A DNA stretch of 64,000 nt from Aquabacterium parvum (GCF_001447195.1 NZ_LFRI01000100.1:62001-126000); one strand, 5' to 3'; counted from the first letter of the stretch, positions 30,125 through 40,312 are shown. Translations and numbers: made by a program. Notes: a model not told the origin generated them from the letters alone.

Positions 30125-30769
30125 TCAGGCGCGACGGCGCCGAGCCACGAAACCAGCAACGCCCAGGCCAGCCAGCATCAGGCCCCAGGTGCCCGGCTCG
30201 GGCACAGCGGTCGTGACGTTGTCGATCACCACCGAACCATCGACGAAGCCGAAGCCGTAGATGTCGGCCGTGGCGCGTTGGAAGCCCAGGAACTTGCCTT
30301 CGTCGTAGCCGAAAGCATCGGTGTCGATCGACACGCGGAAGCTCTCCAGCACGTAGCCGTCGATGTCATAAGCCACCACCAGCATGCTGTTGTTGGTCTT
30401 GCCTGCAGCCTGGAACTGGTTGACGAATGCGCCGACCGACGACACCGGGTTGGCGAACGAGAAACCGATCTCGCCGCGCCCGGTGGTGAAGGCCGAAGCC
30501 AGGAAGGAGCCGTCGCGGTTGGCGTTGCCCACCACGCTCCACAGGCCGTTGTCACCCAGGTCCTGGGCGTACTGACCCGCGATGGCGTTGGCCGTGGTCG
30601 TCAGCGTCACGCCGTTGCCCAGGTCGAGGCTGCTGCCCACGGTCAGGCCGTCGAACTCGTTGAAGGTGATGACGTCACCGGTGAAGGTGGCGCTGTCGGC
30701 GATGACCGGGGCGGCTTGGGCGCCCATGGAGGCTGCCATCAGGGCGGCAGCAAACAGCTTGGTTTTCAT
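30125..30769 (-). CDS. PEP-CTERM sorting domain protein
   Basis: 214 residues. Signal peptide 1-19 (ending GAQA/AP), a beta-rich central part (ITFNEFDGL, GLWSVVGNA, GEIGFSFANPVSS, VVAYDIDGYVLESF), and the C-terminal sorting signal VPEPGTWGLMLAGLGVAGFVARRRR. The PEP motif, hydrophobic helix and Arg cluster are complete. It should be processed by an exosortase elsewhere in the genome and be part of the extracellular matrix or cell surface. No enzyme motif is seen. It is the second PEP-CTERM protein in the window. Confidence 0.92.
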   Translation of the reverse strand: MKTKLFAAALMAASMGAQAAPVIADSATFTGDVITFNEFDGLTVGSSLDLGNGVTLTTTANAIAGQYAQDLGDNGLWSVVGNANRDGSFLASAFTTGRGEIGFSFANPVSSVGAFVNQFQAAGKTNNSMLVVAYDIDGYVLESFRVSIDTDAFGYDEGKFLGFQRATADIYGFGFVDGSVVIDNVTTAVPEPGTWGLMLAGLGVAGFVARRRRA

Positions 30770-30809
30770 GAGTGAATCCTTTCTTGGGGAGCTTGAACTG
30801 CGGCGCCCG

Positions 30810-33017
30810 TCAGGAGCCGATGATCCCGCCGTCGTCCTTGGTGATGACGACCACGGAAGAGCGGGGACGACCGGCGGGCAGCACGGTCACGCCGTCCGAT
30901 TCCACGGCGTACTGGTTCTGAGGCCAGTTCGAGAACTGCGTCGGGTTGGCGAAGGTCGAGTCCTCGCCCGGGTGCTGGATGCCCACGAACATGGTCTTGC
31001 CGTCCGGGGTCATCGTCACGCCGGTGACTTCGCACTTGTTGGGCGCGGTCATGAAGCGGCGGGTCACGCCGGTGTTCGGGTCGGCGCACACCATCATGTT
31101 GCCGCCGATGTTGACGAAGTCACCCGAGCCATCGCCGACCTGGTCGGTCTGCACCCACAGGCGACCGAAGTAGTCGAACCACAGGCCGTCCGGGGCACCG
31201 TAGTCGGCGCTGCCGTTGGGGGCGTCGACGATGTTGCCCTTGTAGTCGTTGGTCGGCTTGGCGGCCTTGGTGGTGGCGGTGTCACCGGCCTGTGCGAACA
31301 GGTCCCAGCTGAAAGTCGTCGAGGTGACCGACTTGTTGGTCTCGCGCCAGCGGATGATGTGGCCGTAGACGTTGTCGGCACGCGGGTTGGCCGCGTCCAC
31401 AGCGGGACGGGCCGAAGCAGCGGTGGTGCTGCCGTCGATGGCATTGGACGAAGGCGTGGTGCTGCTGCCGCGGCGGTTGTTGTTGGTCAGGGTGCAGTAC
31501 ACCTCGACTTCGTCGAAACCGTTGATGCGGGGGCGCGCGCCGGTCCACTCGGGGCGGTCCATCATCGTGGCACCGACGGCGTCAGCGGCCATGCGGGTCT
31601 TGATGAGGATCTTGGCTTGCACCTCGGCGTCGTTGGCGCCGGTGAAGTTGGGGTTGTCGCGCAGGGCCTGGCCGTTGACACCGATGGTGCCGGGCTCCAG
31701 GGCGACCCACTGACCTTGCAGGCTGCTGTCGAAGCGAGCGACGTACAGGGTGCCGCTGTCGAGCAGGTTGCGGTTGGCGGCGCGGTTGGTCGGGTTGAAC
31801 TTGCCGGAGCAGACGAATTTGTAGATGTACTCGTTGCGCTCGTCGTCACCCATGTAGAAGGCAACGTTGTTCTGGGCATCGACGACGTACTGGGCGCTCT
31901 CGTGCTTGAAGCGGCCCAGGGCGGTGCGCTTGACCGGCAGGCTGCGCGGGTCGTAGGGGTCGATTTCGACCACCCAACCGAACAGGTTGGTCTCGTTCGG
32001 GTTGACCGACAGGTCGAAGCGAGGGTCGGTGGTGTGCCAGCGGTAGCCGAAGCCACCAGCGGTCACGCCGTAGCGGTTGTACAGCTTGCCTGTTTCGGTG
32101 CTGGTGGCGGGCAGGGCGGCGTTCGAGCCGAAGTTGCCGTTCCAGTTCTCTTCGCAGGTCAGGTAGGTGCCCCAGGGCGTGATGCCGTGGGCGCAGTTGT
32201 TGATGGTGCCGTAGGCGGTGAAGCCGTCGAGCTGGTTGCCGGTGGGCACCGAGCCGTTTTCGCCAATGACGTACTCGTTGGCCTTCATCAGGGCGTGGCC
32301 GGCGGCCGGGCCCGACACGCGGCTCTTGGTGTTGGCGGTGATGCGGCGGCCGTAGATCGAGTTCTTGACGACGGTCCACTTGCCGTTGATGCGGCGGCCT
32401 TCAACGATCGACACGCCGTGGGCAGCTTGCGACTTGCGGGTCTTGGCGATGTTGTAGCCGTTGGCCTGACCGTCGGTGAACAGGATGTCTTCGTGCGTGT
32501 ACTCGTTGTTGGCGCACAGCAGGCCGCGGTCGCTGGCGGCGGCACCGCTGGCACCCGGGAAGGGGAAGAAGTGCATGCCATCGGTGTGCATGCCGTACTG
32601 CTTGGCTTGTTGTGCGGCCGTTTCGGAGGCGTTGCCGACGAAGGCGGTGCCACCGGGCATGATCGGGTCGCCCCAGGCCACGAAGACCTGAGCGGTGTAG
32701 CCAGCGGGCACGGTGACCTTGTCAACCGTGGAGGTGGCGGAGCCACCCAGCGAGGCGTTCAGCGCGCGGGTGTTGGCGGGCACGCTTTCGAAACCGATGC
32801 CGGGGAAGCCCACGCTGGGCGGCACGGCAGCGGCTTCGACGGTGCCGACCAGACCACCCAGGGTCAAGCCACCCACAGATGCCAGTGCGGCGGCGCTCAC
32901 GCCACCCTGGATGAACTGCCGACGGCTGGCTTCTACGCTGTCGATGACGTCGCGGATGGTGGGAACGTGCGACTCGGCGAGCGTCACGTCGTTGGTGGGA
33001 TGGGAAGCACCCTTCAT
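30810..33017 (-). CDS. phoX: PhoX family alkaline phosphatase
   Basis: 735-residue secreted phosphatase using Ca/Fe cofactors. The Tat signal is at about residues 32-65 (SRRQFIQGGVSAAALASVGG). Blocks typical of PhoX/DUF839 follow: VFVAWGDPI, YGMHTDGMHFFPF, LLCANNEYTH, GVSIVE, TPWGTYLTCEENWNG and PDGLWFDYFGRLWVQTDQ, and the chain ends in ITKDDGGIIGS. ATG at 33017 with GGAG nine bases upstream. It releases phosphate from organic esters outside the cytoplasm. Upstream only a single Pho-box-like half site was seen, so Pho control is not shown. 40 bases separate it from the PEP-CTERM gene. Confidence 0.93.
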   Translation of the reverse strand: MKGASHPTNDVTLAESHVPTIRDVIDSVEASRRQFIQGGVSAAALASVGGLTLGGLVGTVEAAAVPPSVGFPGIGFESVPANTRALNASLGGSATSTVDKVTVPAGYTAQVFVAWGDPIMPGGTAFVGNASETAAQQAKQYGMHTDGMHFFPFPGASGAAASDRGLLCANNEYTHEDILFTDGQANGYNIAKTRKSQAAHGVSIVEGRRINGKWTVVKNSIYGRRITANTKSRVSGPAAGHALMKANEYVIGENGSVPTGNQLDGFTAYGTINNCAHGITPWGTYLTCEENWNGNFGSNAALPATSTETGKLYNRYGVTAGGFGYRWHTTDPRFDLSVNPNETNLFGWVVEIDPYDPRSLPVKRTALGRFKHESAQYVVDAQNNVAFYMGDDERNEYIYKFVCSGKFNPTNRAANRNLLDSGTLYVARFDSSLQGQWVALEPGTIGVNGQALRDNPNFTGANDAEVQAKILIKTRMAADAVGATMMDRPEWTGARPRINGFDEVEVYCTLTNNNRRGSSTTPSSNAIDGSTTAASARPAVDAANPRADNVYGHIIRWRETNKSVTSTTFSWDLFAQAGDTATTKAAKPTNDYKGNIVDAPNGSADYGAPDGLWFDYFGRLWVQTDQVGDGSGDFVNIGGNMMVCADPNTGVTRRFMTAPNKCEVTGVTMTPDGKTMFVGIQHPGEDSTFANPTQFSNWPQNQYAVESDGVTVLPAGRPRSSVVVITKDDGGIIGS

Positions 33018-33167
33018 CGAAATCTCCGGTGGGTTGATGCAGATGGTTGCCTGTGGGGCAGGCATGAAAACCGTTCACCGGGATCTTCGTAAAAGGGTGT
33101 GACAAGGGTTGGGTGGTGGCGACCGAGGGTGTTGATCCGATCGGATCATGCTGTCTGTCATGGACGT

Positions 33168-33203
33168 AAAAAAACCTGCAACGGCGTGAGCCGAAGCAGG
33201 TTT
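33168..33203 (-). terminator. strong terminator after the aminotransferase gene
   Basis: Stem AAACCTGC/GCAGGTTT with an inner stem CGGC/GCCG around GTGA, followed on the minus strand by seven T. It ends 83 bases downstream of the aminotransferase stop and lies in the 268-base gap before phoX. Confidence 0.9.
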
Positions 33204-33285
33204 GTTCGGGGGTCCTTGCGCCTGGTGAAAAACGCCCCTTGTGCGTCGCAGGCAGGGCCTCAGGCCCGCCGCGACCTCAGTGCCT

Positions 33286-34485
33286 TCACATCACGGCCTT
33301 GATGGACGAGGCGACGTACGCCAGGTTGCCGGTGTTCAGGGCGGCCACGCAGATGCGGCCCGAGTCCACGCCGTAAACGCCGAACTCGCTGCGCAGGCGC
33401 TGCATCTGGGCGGCGTTCAGGCCGGAGTAGCTGAACATGCCCTTCTGGCGGGTGATGTAGCCCAGGTCGCCTTCAACGCCAGCGGCCTTGAGGTTCTCGA
33501 CCAGCGCACCGCGCATCACCTTGATGCGGTCGCGCATCTCGGCCAGCTCGTCTTCCCACATCTGGCGCAGGGCCGGGGTGGTCAGCACGGTGGCGACCAC
33601 TTGCGCGCCGTGCGTCGGCGGGTTGGAGTAGTTGGTGCGGATCACGCGCTTGAGCTGGCTGAGCACGCGGGCCGACTCTTCAGCCGTTTCGCTCACGATG
33701 CTCAGGGCGCCCACGCGCTCGCCGTACAGCGAGAAGCTCTTGGAGAAGCTGGTCGACACGAAGTAGCTCAGGCCGGCGTCGAGGAACTTGATGACCACGG
33801 CGCCGTCTTCGGCGATGCCGTTGCCGAAGCCTTGGTAGGCCATGTCCAGGAAGGGCACCAGGCCACCGGCCTTGATCACGGCGATGACTTCGTCCCACTG
33901 GGCGTCGGTCATGTCGTAGCCGGTCGGGTTGTGGCAGCAGGCGTGCAGCAGCACGATGGTGCCGGCGGCAGCCGCCTTCAGCTTGGCGATCAGGCCATCG
34001 AAGTTGATGCCGCGCTTGTCGGCGTCGTAGTAGGGGTAGGTGTCGACCGGGAAGCCGGCCGACTCGAACAGGGCGCGGTGGTTTTCCCAGCTCGGGTCCG
34101 AGATCAGGACCTGGGCGTTGGGGTTCAGGCGCTTGAGGAAATCGGCGCCCAGCTTCAGACCGCCCGTGCCGCCGATGGCCTGGGCGGTGGCGATGCGGCC
34201 GCCCTTGACGGCGGGGTGTTCGGCGCCGAAGACCAGGCCTTGCACAGCCTTGTCATAGGCCACGATGCCGTCGATGGGCAGGTAGCCACGTGCCTTGGGG
34301 GCTTCGAGCATCTGCTTTTCAGCGGCGGCCACGCACTTGAGCAGGGGCAGCTTGCCCTGGTCGTCGGTGTACACGCCCACGCCCAGGTTCACCTTCTTGG
34401 GGTTGGGGTCGGCGTTGAACTGTTCGTTGAGGCCCAGGATCGGGTCGCGGGGGGCCATTTCAACGGAAGCAAACAGTGAGGCCAT
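33286..34485 (-). CDS. aromatic amino acid/aspartate aminotransferase (TyrB/AspC class)
   Basis: 399-residue class I PLP aminotransferase. It moves an amino group between aspartate or aromatic amino acids and 2-oxoglutarate. Seen: the N-terminus LFASVEMAPRDPILGLNEQF, GIGGTGGLKLGADFL, the HNPTGYDMT block and the PLP-binding lysine in SKSFSLYGERVG, with the substrate-arginine motif SGRICVAALN near the C-terminus. TyrB and AspC cannot be told apart by eye. ATG at 34485 has GGAG nearby. It is divergent from uvrB across 145 bases. Confidence 0.93.
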   Translation of the reverse strand: MASLFASVEMAPRDPILGLNEQFNADPNPKKVNLGVGVYTDDQGKLPLLKCVAAAEKQMLEAPKARGYLPIDGIVAYDKAVQGLVFGAEHPAVKGGRIATAQAIGGTGGLKLGADFLKRLNPNAQVLISDPSWENHRALFESAGFPVDTYPYYDADKRGINFDGLIAKLKAAAAGTIVLLHACCHNPTGYDMTDAQWDEVIAVIKAGGLVPFLDMAYQGFGNGIAEDGAVVIKFLDAGLSYFVSTSFSKSFSLYGERVGALSIVSETAEESARVLSQLKRVIRTNYSNPPTHGAQVVATVLTTPALRQMWEDELAEMRDRIKVMRGALVENLKAAGVEGDLGYITRQKGMFSYSGLNAAQMQRLRSEFGVYGVDSGRICVAALNTGNLAYVASSIKAVM

Positions 34486-34630
34486 GCAAGCAGTCTCCGG
34501 TCGGTTGAGATAAGCTGAAAGATTCGGTGCCGCGGCCAGCGCTTCCTGTGGGATGCGTCGCCTCGGGTGCCACCGTTCAGCCAGTGCCCGATGTGGGCAA
34601 ACCCTTGATTTTAGCCCGTAGTCGCCTCGG

Positions 34631-36790
34631 ATGCCCGCCTCCACCGCCCAATCCCCTGCTGCCAGCCGTTCAGGTGTCACGGAATCCGACGCATCCTCGG
34701 GTCAGCCCACCGGCCAGTTCGTGAGCTTTGAAGGCTCGCCTTTCGAGCTTTTTCAGCCCTACCCGCCGGCGGGTGACCAGCCCACCGCCATCGCCCAGCT
34801 CTGCGAGGGCATCGAAGACGGCCTGAGCTACCAGACCCTGCTGGGCGTGACCGGCTCGGGCAAGACCTTCACCATGGCCAACGTCATCGCCCGTGAAGGC
34901 CGCCCGGCCATCGTCTTCGCGCCCAACAAAACCCTGGCTGCGCAGCTCTACGCCGAGTTCCGCGAGTTCTTCCCCAACAACGCCGTCGAGTACTTCGTCA
35001 GCTACTACGACTACTACCAGCCCGAAGCCTACGTGCCGCAGCGCGACCTGTTCATCGAGAAGGACAGCGCCATCAACGAGGCCATCGAGCAGATGCGGCT
35101 GAGCGCCACCAAGAGCCTGCTGGAGCGCCGCGACGTGGTCATCGTCGCCACCGTGTCGGCCATCTACGGCATCGGCAAGCCCGAGGACTACACGCAGATG
35201 CGTTTCATCGTGCGCAAGTGCGACAAGGTCGGCCAGCGTGACGTGATCGCCCAGCTGATTCGCATGCAGTACAAGCGCAACGATGCCGATTTCAGCCGAG
35301 GCACCTTCCGCGTGCGCGGCGACACCATCGACATCTTCCCGGCAGAACACTCCGAGCTGGCCCTGCGCCTGGAACTCTTTGACGACGAGGTCGATTCGCT
35401 CTCGCTGTTCGACCCGCTCACCGGCCGCATCCAGCAGAAGATCCCGCGCTTCGTCGTCTACCCCTCGAGCCACTACGTGACGCCGCGCGAGCAGGTGCTG
35501 CGCGCCATCGAAGGCATCAAGGAAGAGCTCAACGTGCGCGTCAAGGAGCTGGTGGCCGCAGGCAAGCTGGTCGAGGCCCAGCGCGTCGAGCAGCGCACCC
35601 GGTTCGACCTGGAAATGCTCCAGGAAGTCGGCCACTGCAAGGGCATCGAGAACTACACCCGCCACCTGTCAGGCGCCAAGCCGGGCGACCCGCCGCCCAC
35701 GCTGGTGGACTACATGCCGGCCGACTCGCTCATGTTCCTCGACGAGAGCCACGTGATGATCGGCCAGCTCAGCGCCATGTACAACGGCGACCGCGCCCGC
35801 AAGACCACGTTGGTCGAATACGGTTTCCGCCTGCCCTCGGCGATGGACAACCGCCCGCTCAAGTTCGAGGAGTTCGAGGGCAAGATGCGCCAGTGCATCT
35901 TCGTGACGGCCACCCCTGCTGTGTACGAGCAGCAGCACGCCGGCCAGGTGGTCGAGCAGGTGGTGCGCCCCACCGGCCTGGTCGACCCGGTCGTCGAGGT
36001 GCGCCCCGCCACCCACCAGGTCGACGACGTGCTGCAGGAGATCCGCATCCGCGTCGAGAAAAACGAGCGCGTGCTCATCACCACGCTGACCAAGCGCATG
36101 GCCGAGCAGCTCACCGACTACCTGACCGAGAACGGCGTCAAGGTGCGCTACCTGCACTCCGACATCGACACCGTCGAGCGCGTCGAGATCCTGCGCGACC
36201 TGCGCCTGGGCACCTTCGACGTGCTGGTGGGCATCAACCTGCTGCGCGAGGGCCTGGACATCCCCGAAGTCTCGCTGGTGGCGATTCTGGACGCTGACAA
36301 GGAGGGTTTCCTGCGCGCCGAGCGCAGCCTGATCCAGACCATCGGCCGCGCCGCCCGCAACCAGAACGGCCACGCCATCCTGTATGCCGACAAGGTGACC
36401 GAGTCGATGCGCAAGGCGATGGACGAGACCGCCCGCCGCCGCAACAAGCAGATCGCCCACAACGAGGCCCACGGCATCACCCCCAAGACCATCAACAAGA
36501 AGGTCAAGGAGCTGATCGATGGCGTGATGTCCAACGCCGCCAAGGACGACCTCAAGGCCGCCGAGGCCCTGGCCAAGTCGATGGAAGGCGCCGAGGCCCT
36601 GTCCGAGCGCGACCTGGGCAAGCGCATCAAGCAACTCGAAAAGGACATGCTCGAAGCCGCCCGCGCGCTGGAGTTCGAAAAAGCCGCCCGCCTGCGCGAC
36701 CAACTCGCCCTGCTCAAGGAGCAGGCCTTTGGCGCCGCCGGCCACGACCACGTCCTGGCCGCATCGGCCGCCCAGCCTGCACGCAAGTAA
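34631..36790 (+). CDS. uvrB: excinuclease ABC subunit B
   Basis: DNA helicase-like subunit of nucleotide excision repair, loaded by UvrA. 719 residues with a slightly long N-terminal extension of about 30 residues before the family start ([21 protein letters not shown]). Walker [11 protein letters not shown], the beta-hairpin [15 protein letters not shown], Walker [11 protein letters not shown], helicase motif [14 protein letters not shown], and the C-terminal UVR domain ([21 protein letters not shown]). The start at 34631 is the first ATG of the frame. The next gene begins at its stop codon. Confidence 0.97.
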   Translation: MPASTAQSPAASRSGVTESDASSGQPTGQFVSFEGSPFELFQPYPPAGDQPTAIAQLCEGIEDGLSYQTLLGVTGSGKTFTMANVIAREGRPAIVFAPNKTLAAQLYAEFREFFPNNAVEYFVSYYDYYQPEAYVPQRDLFIEKDSAINEAIEQMRLSATKSLLERRDVVIVATVSAIYGIGKPEDYTQMRFIVRKCDKVGQRDVIAQLIRMQYKRNDADFSRGTFRVRGDTIDIFPAEHSELALRLELFDDEVDSLSLFDPLTGRIQQKIPRFVVYPSSHYVTPREQVLRAIEGIKEELNVRVKELVAAGKLVEAQRVEQRTRFDLEMLQEVGHCKGIENYTRHLSGAKPGDPPPTLVDYMPADSLMFLDESHVMIGQLSAMYNGDRARKTTLVEYGFRLPSAMDNRPLKFEEFEGKMRQCIFVTATPAVYEQQHAGQVVEQVVRPTGLVDPVVEVRPATHQVDDVLQEIRIRVEKNERVLITTLTKRMAEQLTDYLTENGVKVRYLHSDIDTVERVEILRDLRLGTFDVLVGINLLREGLDIPEVSLVAILDADKEGFLRAERSLIQTIGRAARNQNGHAILYADKVTESMRKAMDETARRRNKQIAHNEAHGITPKTINKKVKELIDGVMSNAAKDDLKAAEALAKSMEGAEALSERDLGKRIKQLEKDMLEAARALEFEKAARLRDQLALLKEQAFGAAGHDHVLAASAAQPARK

Positions 36791-37399
36791 GTGAGCAAGA
36801 AGTCCAAGCCTCCGATGTCCAGCCTGCTGTCTCGCATCCTCGGCGCCGCCGGCGTCACCGCGCCTGGCGACGCGTCCATTGAGCGCAACCCGGGTGCCCG
36901 CGTGCGCGTGCTCATGGTCTGCATGGGCAACATCTGCCGCAGCCCCACCGCCGAAGCCGTGCTGCGCCAGCGACTGGAGCAGGCCGGCCTGGCCGACCAG
37001 GTCGAGGTCGATTCTGCCGGCACCCACGCCTACCACGTGGGCAGCCCGCCCGACGACCGCTCGCAAGACGCTGGCAGCCGACGCGGCTACCGCCTGGACG
37101 GGCTGCGCGCGCGCAAGGTCGTGCCGCTTGACTTCGAGCGCTTCGACCTGGTGCTGGCCATGGATTGGGACAACCTGGCCCTGCTCGAAGAGCGCTGCCC
37201 CGACGAGCAGCGCCGCAAGCTGCGTCGGTTGACGGAGTTCATCCCGGGTGCCCATCCCCTGGCGGGCTCCGTCGTGGTGCCCGACCCGTACTACGGCGGG
37301 CGCGAAGGCTTTGACCACGTGCTCGACCTGGTCGAAGCTGCCTGCGACGGGCTGATGGAGCACCTGCGCATGCGCTTGCACATCCTGAACAAGAAATAG
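36791..37399 (+). CDS. low-molecular-weight protein-tyrosine phosphatase
   Basis: 202 residues, with about 37 extra at the N-terminus compared with the usual 155-residue enzyme. Catalytic loop CMGNICRSPTAEAV (C-x5-R-S) at about residue 44 and the acid loop VPDPYYGG near 168. The family removes phosphate from tyrosines of capsule-type kinases or of other substrates. GTG at 36791 lies directly after the uvrB stop; an in-frame ATG at 36815 is a fair alternative because the GTG has no clear ribosome site. Coupled to uvrB by position only. Confidence 0.9.
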   Translation: MSKKSKPPMSSLLSRILGAAGVTAPGDASIERNPGARVRVLMVCMGNICRSPTAEAVLRQRLEQAGLADQVEVDSAGTHAYHVGSPPDDRSQDAGSRRGYRLDGLRARKVVPLDFERFDLVLAMDWDNLALLEERCPDEQRRKLRRLTEFIPGAHPLAGSVVVPDPYYGGREGFDHVLDLVEAACDGLMEHLRMRLHILNKK

Positions 37400-37451
37400 G
37401 CCCAGGCCATCGGGTGCATTGGCAATGACTCCGGGTTACCCCTTGCTGAAA

Positions 37452-37502
37452 CTTGACAGAATCACTCGGCTTTCCTAGAATCTGACTAACCCACTCGGGA
37501 AT
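37452..37502 (+). promoter_or_regulatory. two tandem type 1 IscR-binding sites
   Basis: Site 1 (37452-37473) has TTGAC, six bases, ACTCGG; site 2 (37481-37502) has CTGAC, six bases, ACTCGGGAAT. Both match the TGAC-N6-ACTCGG core of E. coli type 1 IscR sites, with centres 29 bases apart. Site 1 covers the -35 box and site 2 begins at the end of the -10 box, so binding should block RNA polymerase. Confidence 0.8.
37453..37481 (+). promoter_or_regulatory. sigma-70 promoter of the isc cluster
   Basis: TTGACA at 37453-37458 and TAGAAT at 37476-37481 with a 17-base spacer: a near-consensus promoter 115 bases before iscR. Both boxes are covered by IscR sites (see next entry), so the promoter should be repressed by iron-sulfur-loaded IscR. 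Confidence 0.85.
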
Positions 37503-37595
37503 TGACGCCGGGGCCGGTAGACCCCACCCTGGCAGGCCACATTCAGGCAAACCCTCGCTTGAAGAGGCCCCGAGTCTTGATTCAGGAGAAGCGCC

Positions 37596-38129
37596 ATGCG
37601 TCTGACCACCAAAGGCCGTTTTGCCGTCACCGCGATGATCGACCTCGCCTTGCGCGAGCACACCGGTCCCGTCGCCCTTGCTGCCATCAGCCAACGCCAG
37701 CAGATCTCGCTGTCTTATCTGGAGCAGCTGTTCGGCAAGCTGCGCCGGCATGAGCTGGTCGAGAGCACCCGCGGCCCCGGCGGCGGTTACTCGTTGGGCC
37801 GCAAGGCCGAAGACATCACGGTGGCCGACATCATCGTGGCCGTTGACGAGCCCATCGACGCCACCGGCTGCGGCGGCAAGGAAAACTGCATGGGCGAGGA
37901 CGGCGGGCGCTGCATGACGCACGACCTCTGGACCAGCCTGAACAACAAGATGATCGAGTACCTCGACTCGATCTCGCTGCGCAAACTGGTCGATGACCAG
38001 ATCGCCAAGGGTGTTTCCATCGAGGCCGCCCCCATCAAGCGGGCCATTTCCACGGCGCCCGTGGTCAAGCCGATCAAGGTGACGGCACCGAATTCGGTGT
38101 TCGCCCTCGGAGCGGCCCTGACCAAGTGA
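37596..38129 (+). CDS. iscR: Fe-S cluster assembly regulator IscR (Rrf2 family)
   Basis: 177-residue Rrf2-type winged-helix regulator, starts MRLTTKGRFAVTAMIDLAL. DNA-binding helix SYLEQLFGKLRRHELV, wing GPGGGYSLGR. Cluster ligands C92, C98 and C106 with H109: the last loop is two residues longer than in E. coli (C104/H107), as in KENCMGEDGGRCMTH. It carries a [2Fe-2S] cluster and represses its own operon in that form. The C-terminus after about 150 is extended and ends VFALGAALTK. First gene of iscRSUA-hscBA-fdx. Confidence 0.96.
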   Translation: MRLTTKGRFAVTAMIDLALREHTGPVALAAISQRQQISLSYLEQLFGKLRRHELVESTRGPGGGYSLGRKAEDITVADIIVAVDEPIDATGCGGKENCMGEDGGRCMTHDLWTSLNNKMIEYLDSISLRKLVDDQIAKGVSIEAAPIKRAISTAPVVKPIKVTAPNSVFALGAALTK

Positions 38130-38136
38130 GGGTCAT

Positions 38137-38172
38137 GGCAGGACAGGGCTTCCCGCCCCCTGCCTGAAGCCC
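38137..38172 (+). other. overlapping hairpins in the iscR-iscS spacer
   Basis: Two competing inverted repeats: GGCAGG (38137-38142) with CCTGCC (38159-38164), and GGGCTTC (38146-38152) with GAAGCCC (38166-38172). They overlap and cannot form at once. In E. coli a structured region after iscR protects that part of the message from RyhB-triggered decay, so this may play a similar part (inference). Nothing else is clear in the 169-base spacer. Confidence 0.35.
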
Positions 38173-38298
38173 GGATAATGGAAGGTTTTCCGCCTGACCT
38201 CGGTTGGCGACCGGGGCGGGCGTCAGCGTGAGCCGGACTCAGCACACCGGTTTTCGCGATTTGCAAGTGTTCGCAAGACAAGAAGCAGTGCCCCCACC

Positions 38299-39519
38299 AT
38301 GGACATGACCCCGCACTTCCCGATCTACATGGACTACGGCGCCACCACGCCGTGCGACCCCCGCGTCGTCGATGCCATGATCCCCTGGCTGCGTGAGCAC
38401 TTCGGCAACCCGGCTTCGCGCACCCACGCCTATGGCTGGGAAGCGGAAGAAGCCGTCGAGCGCGCCCGCACCCAGGTGGCCGAGCTGATCGGCGCCGACC
38501 CGCGCGAGATCGTCTGGACCTCTGGCGCCACCGAGTCCAACAACCTGGCACTCAAGGGCGCTGCGCACTTCTACCAGTCGCGCGGCAAGCACATCATCAC
38601 CGTCAAGACCGAGCACAAGGCAGTGCTCGACACGGTGCGTGAGCTCGAGCGCCAGGGCTTCGAAGCCACCTACCTCGATGTCAAGGACGACGGCCTGCTC
38701 GACATGGACGCGCTCAAGGCCGCCATCCGCCCGGACACCATCCTGATCTCGGTCATGTACGTGAACAACGAGATCGGCGTCATCCAGGACATCCCCGCCA
38801 TCGGCGCGCTGTGCCGCGAAAAGGGCATCGTCTTCCATGTGGACGCTGCTCAGGCCACCGGCAAGATCGACATCGACCTGAACCAGCTGCCGGTCGATCT
38901 GATGAGCCTGGCTTCGCACAAGACCTACGGCCCCAAGGGCATCGGTGCGCTGTACGTGCGCCGCAAGCCCCGCGTGCGCCTGGAAGCCCAGATGCACGGT
39001 GGCGGCCACGAGCGCGGCATGCGCTCGGGCACGCTGCCCACGCACCAGATCGTCGGCATGGGCGAGGCCTTCCGCATCGCCAAGGAAGAGATGCACGCCG
39101 AGAACGAGCGCATCCGCGCGCTGCAGCAGCGACTGCTGTCGGGCTTGCAGGGCATCGAGCAGATCTTCGTCAACGGCGACCTGACCCAGCGCATCCCGCA
39201 CAACCTGAACGTCTCCTTCAACTACGTCGAAGGCGAGTCGCTGATCATGGGCATCAAGGGCATCGCGGTGTCCTCGGGCTCGGCCTGCACCTCGGCTTCG
39301 CTCGAGCCCAGCTACGTGCTGCGCGCCCTGGGCCGCTCTGATGAACTGGCCCACAGCTCGCTGCGCATGACCATCGGCCGCTTCACCACCGAAGAAGAGG
39401 TCGACACCGTCGTCACCACCCTGAAGGAGCGCGTGGCCAAGTTGCGCGAGCTGTCCCCGCTGTGGGACATGTACAAGGACGGCATCGACCTGAGCACCAT
39501 CCAATGGTCCGCTCACTGA
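38299..39519 (+). CDS. iscS: cysteine desulfurase IscS
   Basis: 406-residue class V PLP enzyme that takes sulfur from cysteine and passes it to IscU. PLP lysine in [12 protein letters not shown], active-site Cys loop [15 protein letters not shown]-terminal docking end [25 protein letters not shown] ending. Length and termini match E. coli IscS. ATG at 38299 chosen; ATG at 38305 is two codons later. Eighteen bases before iscU. Confidence 0.98.
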   Translation: MDMTPHFPIYMDYGATTPCDPRVVDAMIPWLREHFGNPASRTHAYGWEAEEAVERARTQVAELIGADPREIVWTSGATESNNLALKGAAHFYQSRGKHIITVKTEHKAVLDTVRELERQGFEATYLDVKDDGLLDMDALKAAIRPDTILISVMYVNNEIGVIQDIPAIGALCREKGIVFHVDAAQATGKIDIDLNQLPVDLMSLASHKTYGPKGIGALYVRRKPRVRLEAQMHGGGHERGMRSGTLPTHQIVGMGEAFRIAKEEMHAENERIRALQQRLLSGLQGIEQIFVNGDLTQRIPHNLNVSFNYVEGESLIMGIKGIAVSSGSACTSASLEPSYVLRALGRSDELAHSSLRMTIGRFTTEEEVDTVVTTLKERVAKLRELSPLWDMYKDGIDLSTIQWSAH

Positions 39520-39537
39520 AGAATTTGGAGTACTGAC

Positions 39538-39924
39538 ATGGCATACAGCGACAAGGTCATCGACCACTACGAAAACCCCCGCAACGTCGGCTCCTTCGAA
39601 AAGGGCGACGAATCGGTTGGCACTGGCATGGTGGGCGCCCCGGCTTGCGGCGACGTCATGAAGCTGCAGATCAAGGTCAACCCGTCCACCGGCGTGATCG
39701 AAGATGCGCGCTTCAAGACCTACGGCTGCGGCTCCGCCATCGCCTCGAGCTCGCTCGTGACCGAGTGGGTGCGCGGCAAGACGCTGGACGAAGCGCTGAC
39801 CATCAAGAACACCCAGATCGCCGAAGAGCTGGCCTTGCCCCCGGTCAAGATCCACTGCTCGATCCTGGCGGAAGATGCCATCAAGGCAGCTGTGAACGAC
39901 TACAAGGCCAAGCATGCAAACTGA
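39538..39924 (+). CDS. iscU: Fe-S cluster scaffold protein IscU
   Basis: 128-residue scaffold on which new [2Fe-2S] and [4Fe-4S] clusters are made. Cluster ligands C37, C64 and C107, the regulatory D39 (ACGDVM) and the HscA-recognised LPPVK at 100-104 are all present. GGAG lies upstream of the ATG. The stop overlaps the iscA start by 11 bases. Confidence 0.98.
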   Translation: MAYSDKVIDHYENPRNVGSFEKGDESVGTGMVGAPACGDVMKLQIKVNPSTGVIEDARFKTYGCGSAIASSSLVTEWVRGKTLDEALTIKNTQIAEELALPPVKIHCSILAEDAIKAAVNDYKAKHAN

Positions 39925-40312
39925 CGCATCCTGCACCGCCGGCCCCGGCAAGGAGCCGCTGCCCGAGATCGCCTTGGCGACCGAAGGCATGCGCGTTTCG
40001 CTCAGCGATGCCGCGGCGCGCCACATCACGCGCTACCTGGCCCGCCGGGGCAAGGGGGTGGGCGTGCGCCTGGGTGTCAAGACCACCGGTTGCTCCGGCC
40101 TGGCCTACAAGATCGAGTTCGCCGACGAGGTGGCGCCCGAAGACATCGTCTTCGAGCAGCAGGGTGTGAAGATCCTGGTCGATCCCAAGAGCCTGCCCTA
40201 CATCGATGGCACCGAGCTGGACTTCGTGCGCGAAGGCCTGAACGAAGGCTTCAAATTCAACAATCCCAACGAACGCGATCGTTGCGGTTGTGGGGAATCC
40301 TTCCGCATCTGA
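39914..40312 (+). CDS. iscA: A-type Fe-S carrier IscA
   Basis: HesB/IscA fold protein that receives or delivers clusters. The three ligand cysteines are in TGCSGLAYK and in RCGCGESF at the C-terminus. With ATG at 39914 (11-base overlap with iscU) it has 132 residues, 25 more than E. coli IscA; a second in-frame ATG at 39989 ([17 protein letters not shown]) gives the normal 107-residue length. I keep the long form because it makes the operon overlap, but the short one may be real. Confidence 0.93.
   Translation: MQTDASCTAGPGKEPLPEIALATEGMRVSLSDAAARHITRYLARRGKGVGVRLGVKTTGCSGLAYKIEFADEVAPEDIVFEQQGVKILVDPKSLPYIDGTELDFVREGLNEGFKFNNPNERDRCGCGESFRI

Noticed and set aside
33140..33180. Pho-box-like CTGTCAT upstream of phoX
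   Set aside because: Only one half site is recognisable; a PhoB site needs direct repeats with a fixed spacing.
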